Shown: positions 54,313 through 61,847, counted from the first letter of the stretch. The stretch: DNA of 64,000 nt from an uncultured Lachnospiraceae bacterium (GCA_949155905.1 CASCWU010000002.1:1-64000); one strand, 5' to 3'. Notes: generated from the sequence alone by a model not told the origin. Translations and numbers: made by a program.

Positions 54313-55224
54313 TTATTCTGATTCCTGCTCTTCTCCAAAGTCAAAGTCAAAATACTGACTGTTATTTTTGACCGCGCCGCCTCCAGGTACATTTTCTATA
54401 AAGAAAATAGTGACTACACCAACCTCTTTCCCACCTCTCTCAATACGTTTTACGGCACTGGTTTGAACACTGATGCCACGTCTGTCTGCATAACCTGCGC
54501 TGCAGGTAGGCACTTCCCATTCTTCCGGTTCCCGAAGATCCTGAACCGCATACCCTTCATAACTTCCCTCTTCCATTTTCTGTTCCAATTCTGATATCGG
54601 TATTCTTACCGGATCCAGTTCTTCCTCTATTCCCCATATAAAATCCTTGGCAGCCTCAAAATCTGGAAACAAAATCGACATCGTTCCTCTCAAAAACTGA
54701 TTCTTGTAAAACATATAGGTAAAATTCCCGACTACTTCCGGTTCCTCTTCCATCACCACCTCATAGAAGATCAGATTCGTCGTCGCTCCATTATCCGTTA
54801 CCTTTATTTCCGGCTGCTGCTCTGTCAGAGCCAACCGTTTCTCCATAATGTCATAGTCCGCGGTAATGGTAAAACCATCAAACGTAAAACCTTCTCCATC
54901 CTGAAAGGCTCCTCTAAAAAATTCCAGAGGCCTGCTGGAAAGCTCCGGATCTGGTGTGCCAGGATCTGGTTTTGGTGTGTCTGCTTCATTGTTGTTTGAT
55001 GGATCTGCTTCTGTTTGAGAATCGTTTTCTTCTGGTTTCGTTTCTTCCAATTTGCTTTCTTCTTGCGTGTTTTTTTCTTGTGTATTCCCTTCCTGCTTAT
55101 CCTCTCCCTGTGTATCCTCCACTTGTTCCTTTTCTTCCTTTGGAGCATCTTTTCCCTTCGTCCCACAGGCAGACAAGATAAATACAAGTACTAAAAAAAG
55201 AAGAAACCTTTTTTTCTTTTTCAT
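54313..55224 (-). CDS. Lipoprotein of a tandem paralogous family (copy A)
   Basis: A 303-residue lipoprotein: MKKKKRFLLFLVLVFILSAC gives signal and lipobox (LSAC), followed by an 80-residue Glu/Gln/Thr/Lys-rich linker with repeated QE/TQE units. The conserved globular part is shared with copies B and C: PLEFFRGAFQDGEGFTFDGF, YMFYKNQFLRGTMSILFPDF, and the end ISVQTSAVKRIERGGKEVG then FFIENVPGGGAVKNNSQYF. I recognise no known domain. The protein should sit on the outer face of the membrane. It is last in the cluster. Confidence 0.85.
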   Translation of the reverse strand: MKKKKRFLLFLVLVFILSACGTKGKDAPKEEKEQVEDTQGEDKQEGNTQEKNTQEESKLEETKPEENDSQTEADPSNNNEADTPKPDPGTPDPELSSRPLEFFRGAFQDGEGFTFDGFTITADYDIMEKRLALTEQQPEIKVTDNGATTNLIFYEVVMEEEPEVVGNFTYMFYKNQFLRGTMSILFPDFEAAKDFIWGIEEELDPVRIPISELEQKMEEGSYEGYAVQDLREPEEWEVPTCSAGYADRRGISVQTSAVKRIERGGKEVGVVTIFFIENVPGGGAVKNNSQYFDFDFGEEQESE

Positions 55225-55302
55225 ATAGCCTTCTCCTTTCTCTATCCAATATCCACTCCAACTTCCAAAGGTTCTACAATCTTAGTGGTCATCGTTTTTG
55301 TT

Positions 55303-55588
55303 CCAATCAACCAGAGGATGGCCAGCGAGGCTCACAGATTTCCTCTAAAACTTTTGCCTTTCCTTCTTCCTGTTCTAAATACATTGTATAAGTCTCGTTT
55401 ACAAAATCGTCTTCTACAAAAGAACCTTTGCCTCTCTACTGTTAGTTCAGATGTTTCTGTTTTATTTGAGCTTTTTCGATTTTCCTTCTCTTTTCCATCC
55501 GTTTCGCTGAACCGTTCGATTACGAAACCACCCGCAAAAGACAACAGTATTGCTAGTATCAATACCAGTATAAAACTTTTTTCTTCAT
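55303..55588 (-). pseudogene. Degraded copy of the 57454-58116 membrane protein gene
   Basis: Aligned with the intact copy, this remnant keeps the start, the helix (FAGGFVIERFSETDGKEKEN) and fragments of the middle and end. Visible lesions: an A7 run after the ATG is A6 (frameshift); about 181 bp is missing between two CTCACA hexamers; about 190 bp is missing between two CTCTC-type repeats; and the stop codon position is altered. Flanking non-coding sequence is also shared with 57365-57480, so the whole module was duplicated before decay. Confidence 0.85.
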
Positions 55589-55640
55589 CATTCTTAACCT
55601 ATCCGTGTATGAAACAAAATACATCATCCTATATTTTGTT

Positions 55641-56363
55641 TTACTCTGACTCCTCTTCAAAATCAAATTCAAAATATTGACTGTTATTTTTCGCCGCCCC
55701 TCCTCCAGATACGTTTTCTATAAAGAAAATAGTGACTATCCCAACCTCTTTCCCACCTTCCTCAATACGTTTTACTGCGCTGGTTTGAATACTGATGCCA
55801 CGTCTGTCTACATAACCAGCACTATATGCGTAAGGTTCCCATGATTCTGGTTCCCGAAGCTCGCTATAGGTATAGCCATCATAATTCTCTATCTGCTCCA
55901 ATTCCTCGACTGGTATTTTTACTGTATCCAATCCTTCTCCTGTTTCTTTTACAAAGTCTTTTGCGGATTCATAATTAGGAAACAAAATCGACATACTCCC
56001 TCTTAGAAACTGTTCCTTATAAAACATATATACCACATTTCCCACTACTTCCGGATCATCCATCGGCGATACCTTATAAAAGGTCAAAATCGTGGTGTTA
56101 CCATTATCTACCAGCCTAATCTCTGGCTGCTGTTCGGTCAAAGCAAGCCGTTCTTCCATAATTTTATAATCTGCGGTAATCGTAAAGCCATCAAAAGTAA
56201 AACCATGTTCGTCATGAAAAGATCCTCTGAAAAATTCCAGTGGTTTGGAGGAAAGTTCCGGATCCGGCTCGTTTGGAAGTTGCTTCTTATCCGCTTTCAT
56301 TCCACAGGCTGAAAGAAATAATATCACTATCATAAATAAACAAATATTATAGTTATATTTCAT
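55641..56363 (-). CDS. Lipoprotein of the tandem paralogous family (copy C)
   Basis: A 240-residue lipoprotein with signal and lipobox LSAC (CLFMIVILFLSACGMKADK) but only a very short linker instead of the acidic linker of copies A and B. The globular part is close to copy A: PLEFFRGSFHDEHGFTFDGF, YMFYKEQFLRGSMSILFPNY, AGYVDRRGISIQTSAVKRIE, FFIENVSGGGAAKNNSQYF. The function is unknown. It stands between the degraded gene and the copy B region. Confidence 0.85.
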   Translation of the reverse strand: MKYNYNICLFMIVILFLSACGMKADKKQLPNEPDPELSSKPLEFFRGSFHDEHGFTFDGFTITADYKIMEERLALTEQQPEIRLVDNGNTTILTFYKVSPMDDPEVVGNVVYMFYKEQFLRGSMSILFPNYESAKDFVKETGEGLDTVKIPVEELEQIENYDGYTYSELREPESWEPYAYSAGYVDRRGISIQTSAVKRIEEGGKEVGIVTIFFIENVSGGGAAKNNSQYFEFDFEEESE

Positions 56364-56436
56364 TTCTGTGATCCTCCCTCTCTTTCTTTTTATAAAAAAA
56401 CTGCCCTTTTTGACTTTCCTTTATAGATTATGATTT

Positions 56437-56499
56437 CTAAGAAGGCTTCTGCTCCTTTGGCTCCTCCACTTCAACGTCAACATACTGGCTGTTATTTTT
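56437..56499 (-). pseudogene. C-terminal remnant of another lipoprotein paralogue
   Basis: Immediately past the stop of copy B, in another frame, the DNA reads KNNSQYVDVEVEEPKEQKPS and then a stop. This matches the family's C-terminal KNNSQYFDFDF end. It is best explained as the tail of a further paralogue lost by recombination. Confidence 0.7.
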
Positions 56500-57364
56500 T
56501 CTCTTCAAATTTAAAATAAAGACTGTCATTATTTACCGTCCCGCAACGGCTCACATTTTCTGAAAAGAAGATAGACACCTGCCCTTTTCCTTCCTCTGTG
56601 ATATGAGCGTCCATTTGAATTGCAATATTACGTTTATCCAAATACATAAAAAGGCAAGAGTTTTCTCCTTCCGTTTTAGAAAACTTCCCTTCCGGATCCT
56701 CTACACTTACAGACATTAGTTCCAGATCTTTTTCCTTTAAAAATGCTACCGCACTTTCATAATCCGGAAATTCAATCGTCATTCCTCCATTCATAAACTG
56801 TTTTTCAAAAAAATTATAACGAATGAGTGTCCCAACAGCTTCTGGATATCCGGGTATAGATATCTGATAAAAGTCTACTGTTTGAGTGAAGCCTTCCCAT
56901 TTCCTGGACACTTCCTGCTCTACAAGCCGTGGAGCTACCTCTGTTTCTGTCAACTCCATCCGTTTTTCAAAGATCTCATAATCGGACATCAGGGTAAAAC
57001 CGTCAAACGTAAACCCCTCTTCATCATGGAACGAGCCGCCGAAAAATTCCAGAGGTTTGCCGGAAAGCTCCAGATCTGGTGTGCCAGGATCGGGTTTTGG
57101 CGTATCTGCTTCGTTGTTGTTTGATGGATCGGGTTCTGTTTGAGAATCGTTTTCCTCCGGTTTCGTTTCTTCTTGTTTTTCCCCCTCCTGTTCCCCTTCT
57201 TCCTGCGTATTTTTTTCTTGTGTATCCCCTTCCTGCTTATCTTCTCCCCGCGTATTCTCCACCTGTTCCTTTTCTTCCTTTGGAGCGTCTTTTCCCTTCA
57301 TCCCACAGGCAGACAAGATAAATACAAGTACTAAAAAAAGAATAAACCCTTTTTTCTTTTTCAT
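56492..57364 (-). CDS. Lipoprotein of the tandem paralogous family (copy B)
   Basis: A 290-residue lipoprotein. Its signal peptide and acidic linker are nearly the same as in copy A (ATG at 57364 with AAAGGAG upstream), and PLEFFGGSFHDEEGFTFDGF is conserved. The globular part then diverges: YNFFEKQFMNGGMTIEFPDY, DKRNIAIQMDAHITEEGKGQ, FFSENVSRCGTVNNDSLYF. So copies A and B share N-terminal halves more closely than C-terminal halves, as expected after recombination among paralogues. Its end overlaps a tail remnant in a different frame. Confidence 0.85.
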   Translation of the reverse strand: MKKKKGFILFLVLVFILSACGMKGKDAPKEEKEQVENTRGEDKQEGDTQEKNTQEEGEQEGEKQEETKPEENDSQTEPDPSNNNEADTPKPDPGTPDLELSGKPLEFFGGSFHDEEGFTFDGFTLMSDYEIFEKRMELTETEVAPRLVEQEVSRKWEGFTQTVDFYQISIPGYPEAVGTLIRYNFFEKQFMNGGMTIEFPDYESAVAFLKEKDLELMSVSVEDPEGKFSKTEGENSCLFMYLDKRNIAIQMDAHITEEGKGQVSIFFSENVSRCGTVNNDSLYFKFEEKK

Positions 57365-57453
57365 ATAGACTTCTCCTTTCTCTATCCAATATCCATACAA
57401 AATCCACCCCAACTTCCAAAGGTTCTACAATCTTATTGGTCATCGTTTTTGTT

Positions 57454-58116
57454 TCAATCAGCCAGAGGATGACCAGCAAGACTCACATATTCCTTTGGAG
57501 TAAACATAAATTCTATTACATGAAAATAGACTTCATTGAACTCCTGTTTCATCCAAATAATCTGAATCTGATTTCCATCTTCATCCTCATAAGTACGATT
57601 TCCAGTATCATTTTGATACTCTTCTCCCCCCTTTGAATCTAATTTATTCAGCTTCTGCAAAGCCTCACAGGTTTCTTCTAAAACTTTTACTTTTCCTTCT
57701 TCCTTTTCTAAATACATCGTATAAGTCCCGTTTACAAAATCGTCTTCTACAAAAAGAACCTTTACCTCTCCGCTGCCTTCCTGTCCCTTTAAGGTATCTC
57801 GAAACTCCACCAACCTTTGATTTTCCTCTCTATAGTGGTTGGTCATCATATACGTTGTTGGTCTCTCCGCTTCCAGTCTGGCCTCAAATGTCCCCCACTT
57901 TACTCCATTCATTTCCCAAAAATCATATCCTGTCTGATCTTTTTTCACAAGGCTTGGACTCTCTGCTGTTAGTTTAGATGTTTCTGTTTTGTCTGTATTT
58001 TTTCGATTTTCTTTCTCTTTTCCATCCGTTTCGCTGAATCGTCCGATTACGAAACCACCTGCAAAAAACAGCAGGATTGCTATTATCAATACCAATATAA
58101 AACTTTTTTTCTTCAT
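57454..58116 (-). CDS. Small membrane-anchored protein of the duplicated module
   Basis: A 220-residue protein with one N-terminal helix (FILVLIIAILLFFAGGFVIG) and an extracytoplasmic part with DKTETSKLTAESPSL, YDFWEMNGVKWGTFEARLEA, VLFVEDDFVNGTYTMYLEKE and a C-terminal FHVIEFMFTPKEYVSLAG. No known domain is recognised. The frame opens at 58242, but the ATG at 58116 follows AGAGGAGA and begins the signal-anchor. It is the first gene of the lipoprotein cluster and lies 89 bp upstream of copy B; a degraded second copy lies before copy A, so the pair membrane protein-lipoprotein was duplicated as a unit. Confidence 0.8.
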   Translation of the reverse strand: MKKKSFILVLIIAILLFFAGGFVIGRFSETDGKEKENRKNTDKTETSKLTAESPSLVKKDQTGYDFWEMNGVKWGTFEARLEAERPTTYMMTNHYREENQRLVEFRDTLKGQEGSGEVKVLFVEDDFVNGTYTMYLEKEEGKVKVLEETCEALQKLNKLDSKGGEEYQNDTGNRTYEDEDGNQIQIIWMKQEFNEVYFHVIEFMFTPKEYVSLAGHPLAD

Positions 58117-58196
58117 TTTAATTTCTCCTCTTCTCCTCATTAAAACCATTTTTTCTGTAAATCTATTCCCAATACTTCCTATCAAATTTACATAAT

Positions 58197-58238
58197 GCCT
58201 CCTATTGGATATAAAACACTTTTTACCTAATAGGAGGC
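58197..58238. repeat. 10-bp inverted repeat before the lipoprotein cluster
   Basis: Perfect arms GCCTCCTATT (58197-58206) and AATAGGAGGC (58229-58238) with a 22-base loop lie between the stop of the secreted-protein gene (58272) and the cluster start. It may be a terminator for that gene, but no T run follows in either direction, so a regulatory dyad is also possible. Confidence 0.5.
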
Positions 58239-58271
58239 TCAACCTTGCTTATACTTTCTTACAAAATGCCA

Positions 58272-59114
58272 TTAACCATGAAATTTTAATGAGTACATTC
58301 CTGCCTTTTTCATATTTCCGCTCTTATCATAATACGTAAGCTGCATGTTAATTCCTCCATTATGATTTACACCATCCGTAAATCCCATTACAGATCCAGA
58401 CGGAAATGTACTAAAATATGCAAAATACGTTTGATTAGGACTTGCATATGCCTGATTAATTGTAGCACTACAGGAATAATTTTTATAAGTTGGTTTCAAT
58501 AACACATCATCTGTAGTCAAGCAACTTGGATAAGAATATAAATTTCCAAAAAGGTCATAACTAATATATAAAATTGCATTCTTTCCTAAGTCTACATCTC
58601 CAGACGAGGTCTTTTTCCATGAACCGCTAACACTTGCTGGCAAAACAAATCCCATATTACCATAAGGCAAATTTTGCTTATATGTACTATAAGTTGCTGT
58701 TGCAGAAAGTATCACGTCACTATTACCTTGAGAAAAAGGCGTAGATGCTCTTGTCACTTTTTTAGCTTCCCAATATTCAAACGAATTCACCAACTCATCT
58801 TCCTCTTCATCCATCACATACGGCACATAATACGTTACTTCTGTAAATCCCTCCTCATCCACCGTCTCGCTCTTCACCGCTTCCGGCACCTGAGTAGAGC
58901 GTCCCATGGCATCTGTCTGATAGACCAGCTCTGTCTCTTCCTGCTTCAGTCCATATTCCTCCACGACCTCCTGCCAGATCTGTTCCACCGCAGACGTCTC
59001 TGGAGCTTCTTTTGCCTCTGCTGCCCTGGCCGGAATACTTCCTGCTGCACATACACAGGCAAACGCCAATGCCCCTGCCAATAACCTGCTGCCTGCCTTC
59101 TTTCAATTTTTCAT
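58272..59114 (-). pseudogene. Secreted protein gene with TGA at codon 4
   Basis: The natural start appears to be the ATG at 59114, 8 bases after AAAGGAG, but the frame reads Met-Lys-Asn-stop (TGA at 59103-59105). After the TGA the same frame continues with KKAGSRLLAGALAFACVCAA, GSIPARAAEAKE, a complete signal peptide, then ~245 residues to the stop. The mature part has an acidic helical start (QIWQEVVEEYGLKQEETELV) and a beta-rich Tyr/Asn/Gly-rich C-terminal half ending AGMYSLKFHG. A TTG at 59081 could start a shortened signal peptide but lacks a good ribosome site. No family recognised. It is likely the output gene of the adjacent regulator locus. Confidence 0.7.
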
Positions 59115-59242
59115 GTTTAAAAGCTCCTTTCTTTTGTCGCGTCATATCCGACGCCTTGCTGTATCCGGCCAGTACCGATGCCGGATGCAATCTTTTGTTT
59201 CGTTTCAGTTGCACAAGAGAACCGGTTGTCTTGTTGCTATCC

Positions 59243-59248
59243 ATTATA
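59243..59248 (-). promoter_or_regulatory. -10 element of the secreted-protein promoter
   Basis: Leftward TATAAT within GGTATATAATGG, about 130 bp from the ATG. The -35 position (near 59266-59271) is a poor hexamer and overlaps the 21-bp inverted repeat, which suggests activator- or repressor-controlled transcription. Confidence 0.5.
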
Positions 59249-59266
59249 TACCACTTCTTCTTTCTT

Positions 59267-59326
59267 GACTATTACAGAACTGGCAAGATCAAAAATTTTT
59301 CATAACTTGCCAATTCTGTAATAGTC
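59267..59326. promoter_or_regulatory. 21-bp inverted repeat between divergent genes (candidate operator)
   Basis: Arms 59267-59287 and 59306-59326 are complementary over 21 bp with one mismatch (half-site GACTATTACAGAAYTGGCAAG), separated by 18 AT-rich bases. It lies between the leftward secreted-protein gene and the rightward peptide ORF, next to the -10 of the former. Both the length and the position fit a two-site operator for the HTH regulator encoded at 59589-61577. Confidence 0.65.
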
Positions 59327-59400
59327 CTTTTCTACAGGATGTAGTATAGTAATCTCATATCTTACAGATGACACTTTATTATACAAGGAGGATTTGACTT

Positions 59401-59592
59401 ATAAACAGAAAACTGAAAAAATTCGTATCTCTTAGTATTTTCTTGGTATGGCTATTTCAGGCCGTCTTTTCTCCAATCAGCAACGGAGAAACCGTCCCGG
59501 ATGGCACTCCGCCGCAAAGCGCTCCGGGTAACGGTATTCCTCCTATTGCCCGTTTTCCTGGCTGGGGAGACGGCGGAGATGATCGGAGTTAA
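59401..59592 (+). CDS. Candidate secreted signalling peptide precursor (63 codons, ATA start)
   Basis: A small ORF missed by ATG-based calling. A perfect AAGGAGG (59385-59391) stands 9 bases before an ATA codon at 59401, which opens a 63-codon frame. Its N-terminus is basic (NRKLKKF), followed by a hydrophobic stretch VSLSIFLVWLFQAVFS and a Pro/Gly-rich C-terminus ending PPIARFPGWGDGGDDRS. This is the layout of an exported pro-peptide; there is no Cys. The stop overlaps the convergent regulator's stop by 3 bp. ATA is a very poor start; either translation is minimal or an ATG was mutated. Alternative start CTG at 59413 would cut most of the basic tail. Confidence 0.55.
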   Translation: MNRKLKKFVSLSIFLVWLFQAVFSPISNGETVPDGTPPQSAPGNGIPPIARFPGWGDGGDDRS

Positions 59593-61577
59593 AGTTCCAA
59601 CTCTACCCCGCAAATTTCCATACAATATTTTTTAAGATGTCCTTGCCCCTCTTCATCGCCTGACCATATTGCTGCTGCATAGGCCATACGAAACAGGGCA
59701 AGGCATCTTTCTTTTTGCTCTTCTCCCTTCTGGCCTATATAAAGCTCCGGATTCTCAAGCCTCTGCTGCTTCATATTCCAGGCAATGCCAAATAAGCACT
59801 CTGCCATCCTGACGCTGGTCTGCCGTTCCAGCATAAGCCGAATACATTCCTTCCCCAGTTCATTGGATTCCTCATAATACCCGCAGTCCCCCAACACACT
59901 GACCAGAGCAACGATACACAACGTATACTGCTCAATGTCACGTACCAGCCCGCTTCCATCATACTCCAGGCACCTTTTCAGAAAGCGCAGCACCTGTAGG
60001 CTCTCCTCCAGCTTCCCCTGCCGTTTATAACAGGTCGCAAGCTGTTTTAAAATAACGCTTTCGTTCAGCGACAGCATCCCGGCAGGATGCTCTGCCAGCA
60101 GCTTTGTTTCTTCGGTCTTTATCGGCAAACCTGGCAAGGTCATCGCCAATGCCTTTTGCAGTCTGGAAATCCGCTCCTCCAGAGAAATTTTGCGCCGATC
60201 CTCGTTCGGTAAATTTTCCTGTATTGTTGCCTCTTCTATTTCCAGATATTGTCGATTTTGTGTAGTATCTGGCACACGTCCTGCCAACTCCTCCAACAGC
60301 ACCCCTGCCTGCTCCCACCTTCTTTGGTTGATGGCACGCCCCAGAGAGCTTCGCAGCAGGTAATCCTTATGATTTGTTGTAATAATCTCATAATCATACC
60401 GCTCGCCGGACAGACCGACCTGCTGCAGCAATCTTCTCCTGTTCCTTCGCTGCGGTCTGACGGCTTTTTTCTCATAGCGCCAGATACTGGGATCTCCCGG
60501 AACGCCTGTCATACTTTCCTGAGATAGCTTCAACAGCCTTCGACGGCTTTTTAACACCTCGTTCGCGCCATGATTATCATGATTTTCCTCATAGGGAAGC
60601 CAAAGCAATTCCGGCATTTTCACATACTTCCGGATTTCCTGAAATCTTTTTCTTATCCTTTCCGGAGTCTTCTCCTGACTTCCCAAAGCCAGCAAAATAT
60701 CCTGTTCCAGCTCTAAAAGCTCGTCTTGGCAAAACAGCTTTTGCTCCTCCCCCAGCTCGCCACATGTCTCTTGGCACTTTTCCAGCGCCTTTTCTAAACG
60801 TCCGATCTCATAGAATTCTCTGGCTGCCTGACAGGCGGCATACGGGGACACATGAATTCGCTCCTGTCTGTCACGAATATGTACCTTTAAATATTCTAAC
60901 AGCTCCAAATAAGATGTCGGACAAGAAACCGTTTCTTTTTCTGCTATTCCCAGACGCTTGCCTGACTCCAACAGCGCCAGAATCAAATAGATCTCGTTTC
61001 TTCTCAAAAGCAGCTCTGTCAACGGTACTGTTTCAAAGCGCGGCTGCGTCATATGAATGGTTTCTTTTATGAAATCATATAAGGACTCCCTTAGTCCATG
61101 TTCCAGATAATCCAGATTGATCTTCATCATCTGTAAAAACTGCCGTTCCAATGCGCTTTCCTTGGAAAGCCATTTTTTCCCATAGTGACGCTTTCTGTCC
61201 TCCTCATATGCCGTTATCGCCACTTTCGCCGGATCCAGCTTTCCCTCCCGAAGCTGACGGGCAATATTCGTTCGTAACTGATACTCGTTTTCCTCTTCCT
61301 GATCCAAAATCCGTTCAAACATCTCTGCCGAACATCCCAGACGCTCCAACAGAGCATCCAGCAAAAGCTTTTCTGCTTCTCGTTCCCCGCTTTCAATCCG
61401 TGCCAGATGGGATTCACTGCACAATCCCTCTGCCAGCTTTGAGCGAGGGATATTCAAAGCTGTCCGCAATTTCCCGATATAAATCCCCATCCGGTCAGCC
61501 TCCCAGTCAGCCTCCCAGTCAGCCTCCCAGTCAGCCTCCCAGTCAGCCTCTTGTATAGACTTCTCTTCTTGTTTCAT
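59589..61577 (-). CDS. XRE-type HTH regulator with long helical-repeat region (RRNPP-like)
   Basis: A 662-residue regulator. Residues 10-29 are an EADW repeat. Residues ~33-87 form an XRE-type HTH (LRTALNIPRSKLAEGLCSES, HLARIESGERE). From ~100 to the end the protein is helical with paired-helix features like TPR units (YAACQAAREFYEIGRLEKAL; KQLATCYKRQGKLEESLQVL). Residues 341-390 look like a second HTH (LLKLSQESMTGVPGDPSIWR, YEKK). HTH plus TPR-like repeats is the layout of peptide-sensing RRNPP regulators (Rgg, PlcR, PrgX), though those are usually ~300 residues. It converges with the peptide ORF. The ATG has AGGAGA 8 bases upstream. Confidence 0.8.
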   Translation of the reverse strand: MKQEEKSIQEADWEADWEADWEADWEADRMGIYIGKLRTALNIPRSKLAEGLCSESHLARIESGEREAEKLLLDALLERLGCSAEMFERILDQEEENEYQLRTNIARQLREGKLDPAKVAITAYEEDRKRHYGKKWLSKESALERQFLQMMKINLDYLEHGLRESLYDFIKETIHMTQPRFETVPLTELLLRRNEIYLILALLESGKRLGIAEKETVSCPTSYLELLEYLKVHIRDRQERIHVSPYAACQAAREFYEIGRLEKALEKCQETCGELGEEQKLFCQDELLELEQDILLALGSQEKTPERIRKRFQEIRKYVKMPELLWLPYEENHDNHGANEVLKSRRRLLKLSQESMTGVPGDPSIWRYEKKAVRPQRRNRRRLLQQVGLSGERYDYEIITTNHKDYLLRSSLGRAINQRRWEQAGVLLEELAGRVPDTTQNRQYLEIEEATIQENLPNEDRRKISLEERISRLQKALAMTLPGLPIKTEETKLLAEHPAGMLSLNESVILKQLATCYKRQGKLEESLQVLRFLKRCLEYDGSGLVRDIEQYTLCIVALVSVLGDCGYYEESNELGKECIRLMLERQTSVRMAECLFGIAWNMKQQRLENPELYIGQKGEEQKERCLALFRMAYAAAIWSGDEEGQGHLKKYCMEICGVELEL
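61495..61550. repeat. 12-bp minisatellite at the N-terminus of the regulator
   Basis: Four full copies and a partial fifth of the 12-bp unit TCAGCCTCCCAG (61495, 61507, 61519, 61531, 61543) encode the EADWEADW-type tract just before the HTH. Copies appear identical, suggesting recent expansion. Units of 12 bp keep the frame. Confidence 0.9.
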
Positions 61578-61750
61578 TTTCCAGTCTCCTTTTGCTGCCT
61601 TTGCTGCTATCCTTCTATCCTTCCGATATGTATCATTCTGTACTTTTTTCTATCTGTTTTAGGTAAATTCAAAATTAAAAACTAATAACTATCTTTCTAT
61701 ATATAGAAAAATTCTCTAATTTTCTCCGTTTAGAATTCTCATTTTTATCT

Positions 61751-61779
61751 ATTATAACACATAAATTTTTATGTGTAAA
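61751..61779 (-). promoter_or_regulatory. Regulator promoter with a palindrome between -35 and -10
   Basis: Leftward -35 TTTACA (61774-61779), 17-bp spacer, -10 TATAAT (61751-61756). A 20-bp palindrome (61757-61776, arms ACACATAAA/TTTATGTGT around a 2-base centre) fills the spacer. A protein bound there would block RNA polymerase, so autorepression is likely. Confidence 0.7.
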
Positions 61780-61847
61780 CAGAATTTCCCGCTTCTTTTA
61801 AAAATCATATCTAATTTGCCATTTTTATCTGCCCACAAAACGCAAAA

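Noticed and set aside
59103-59105. TGA read as selenocysteine or tryptophan
   Set aside because: TGA ends many genes in this window, and no SECIS-like hairpin was seen directly after the codon.
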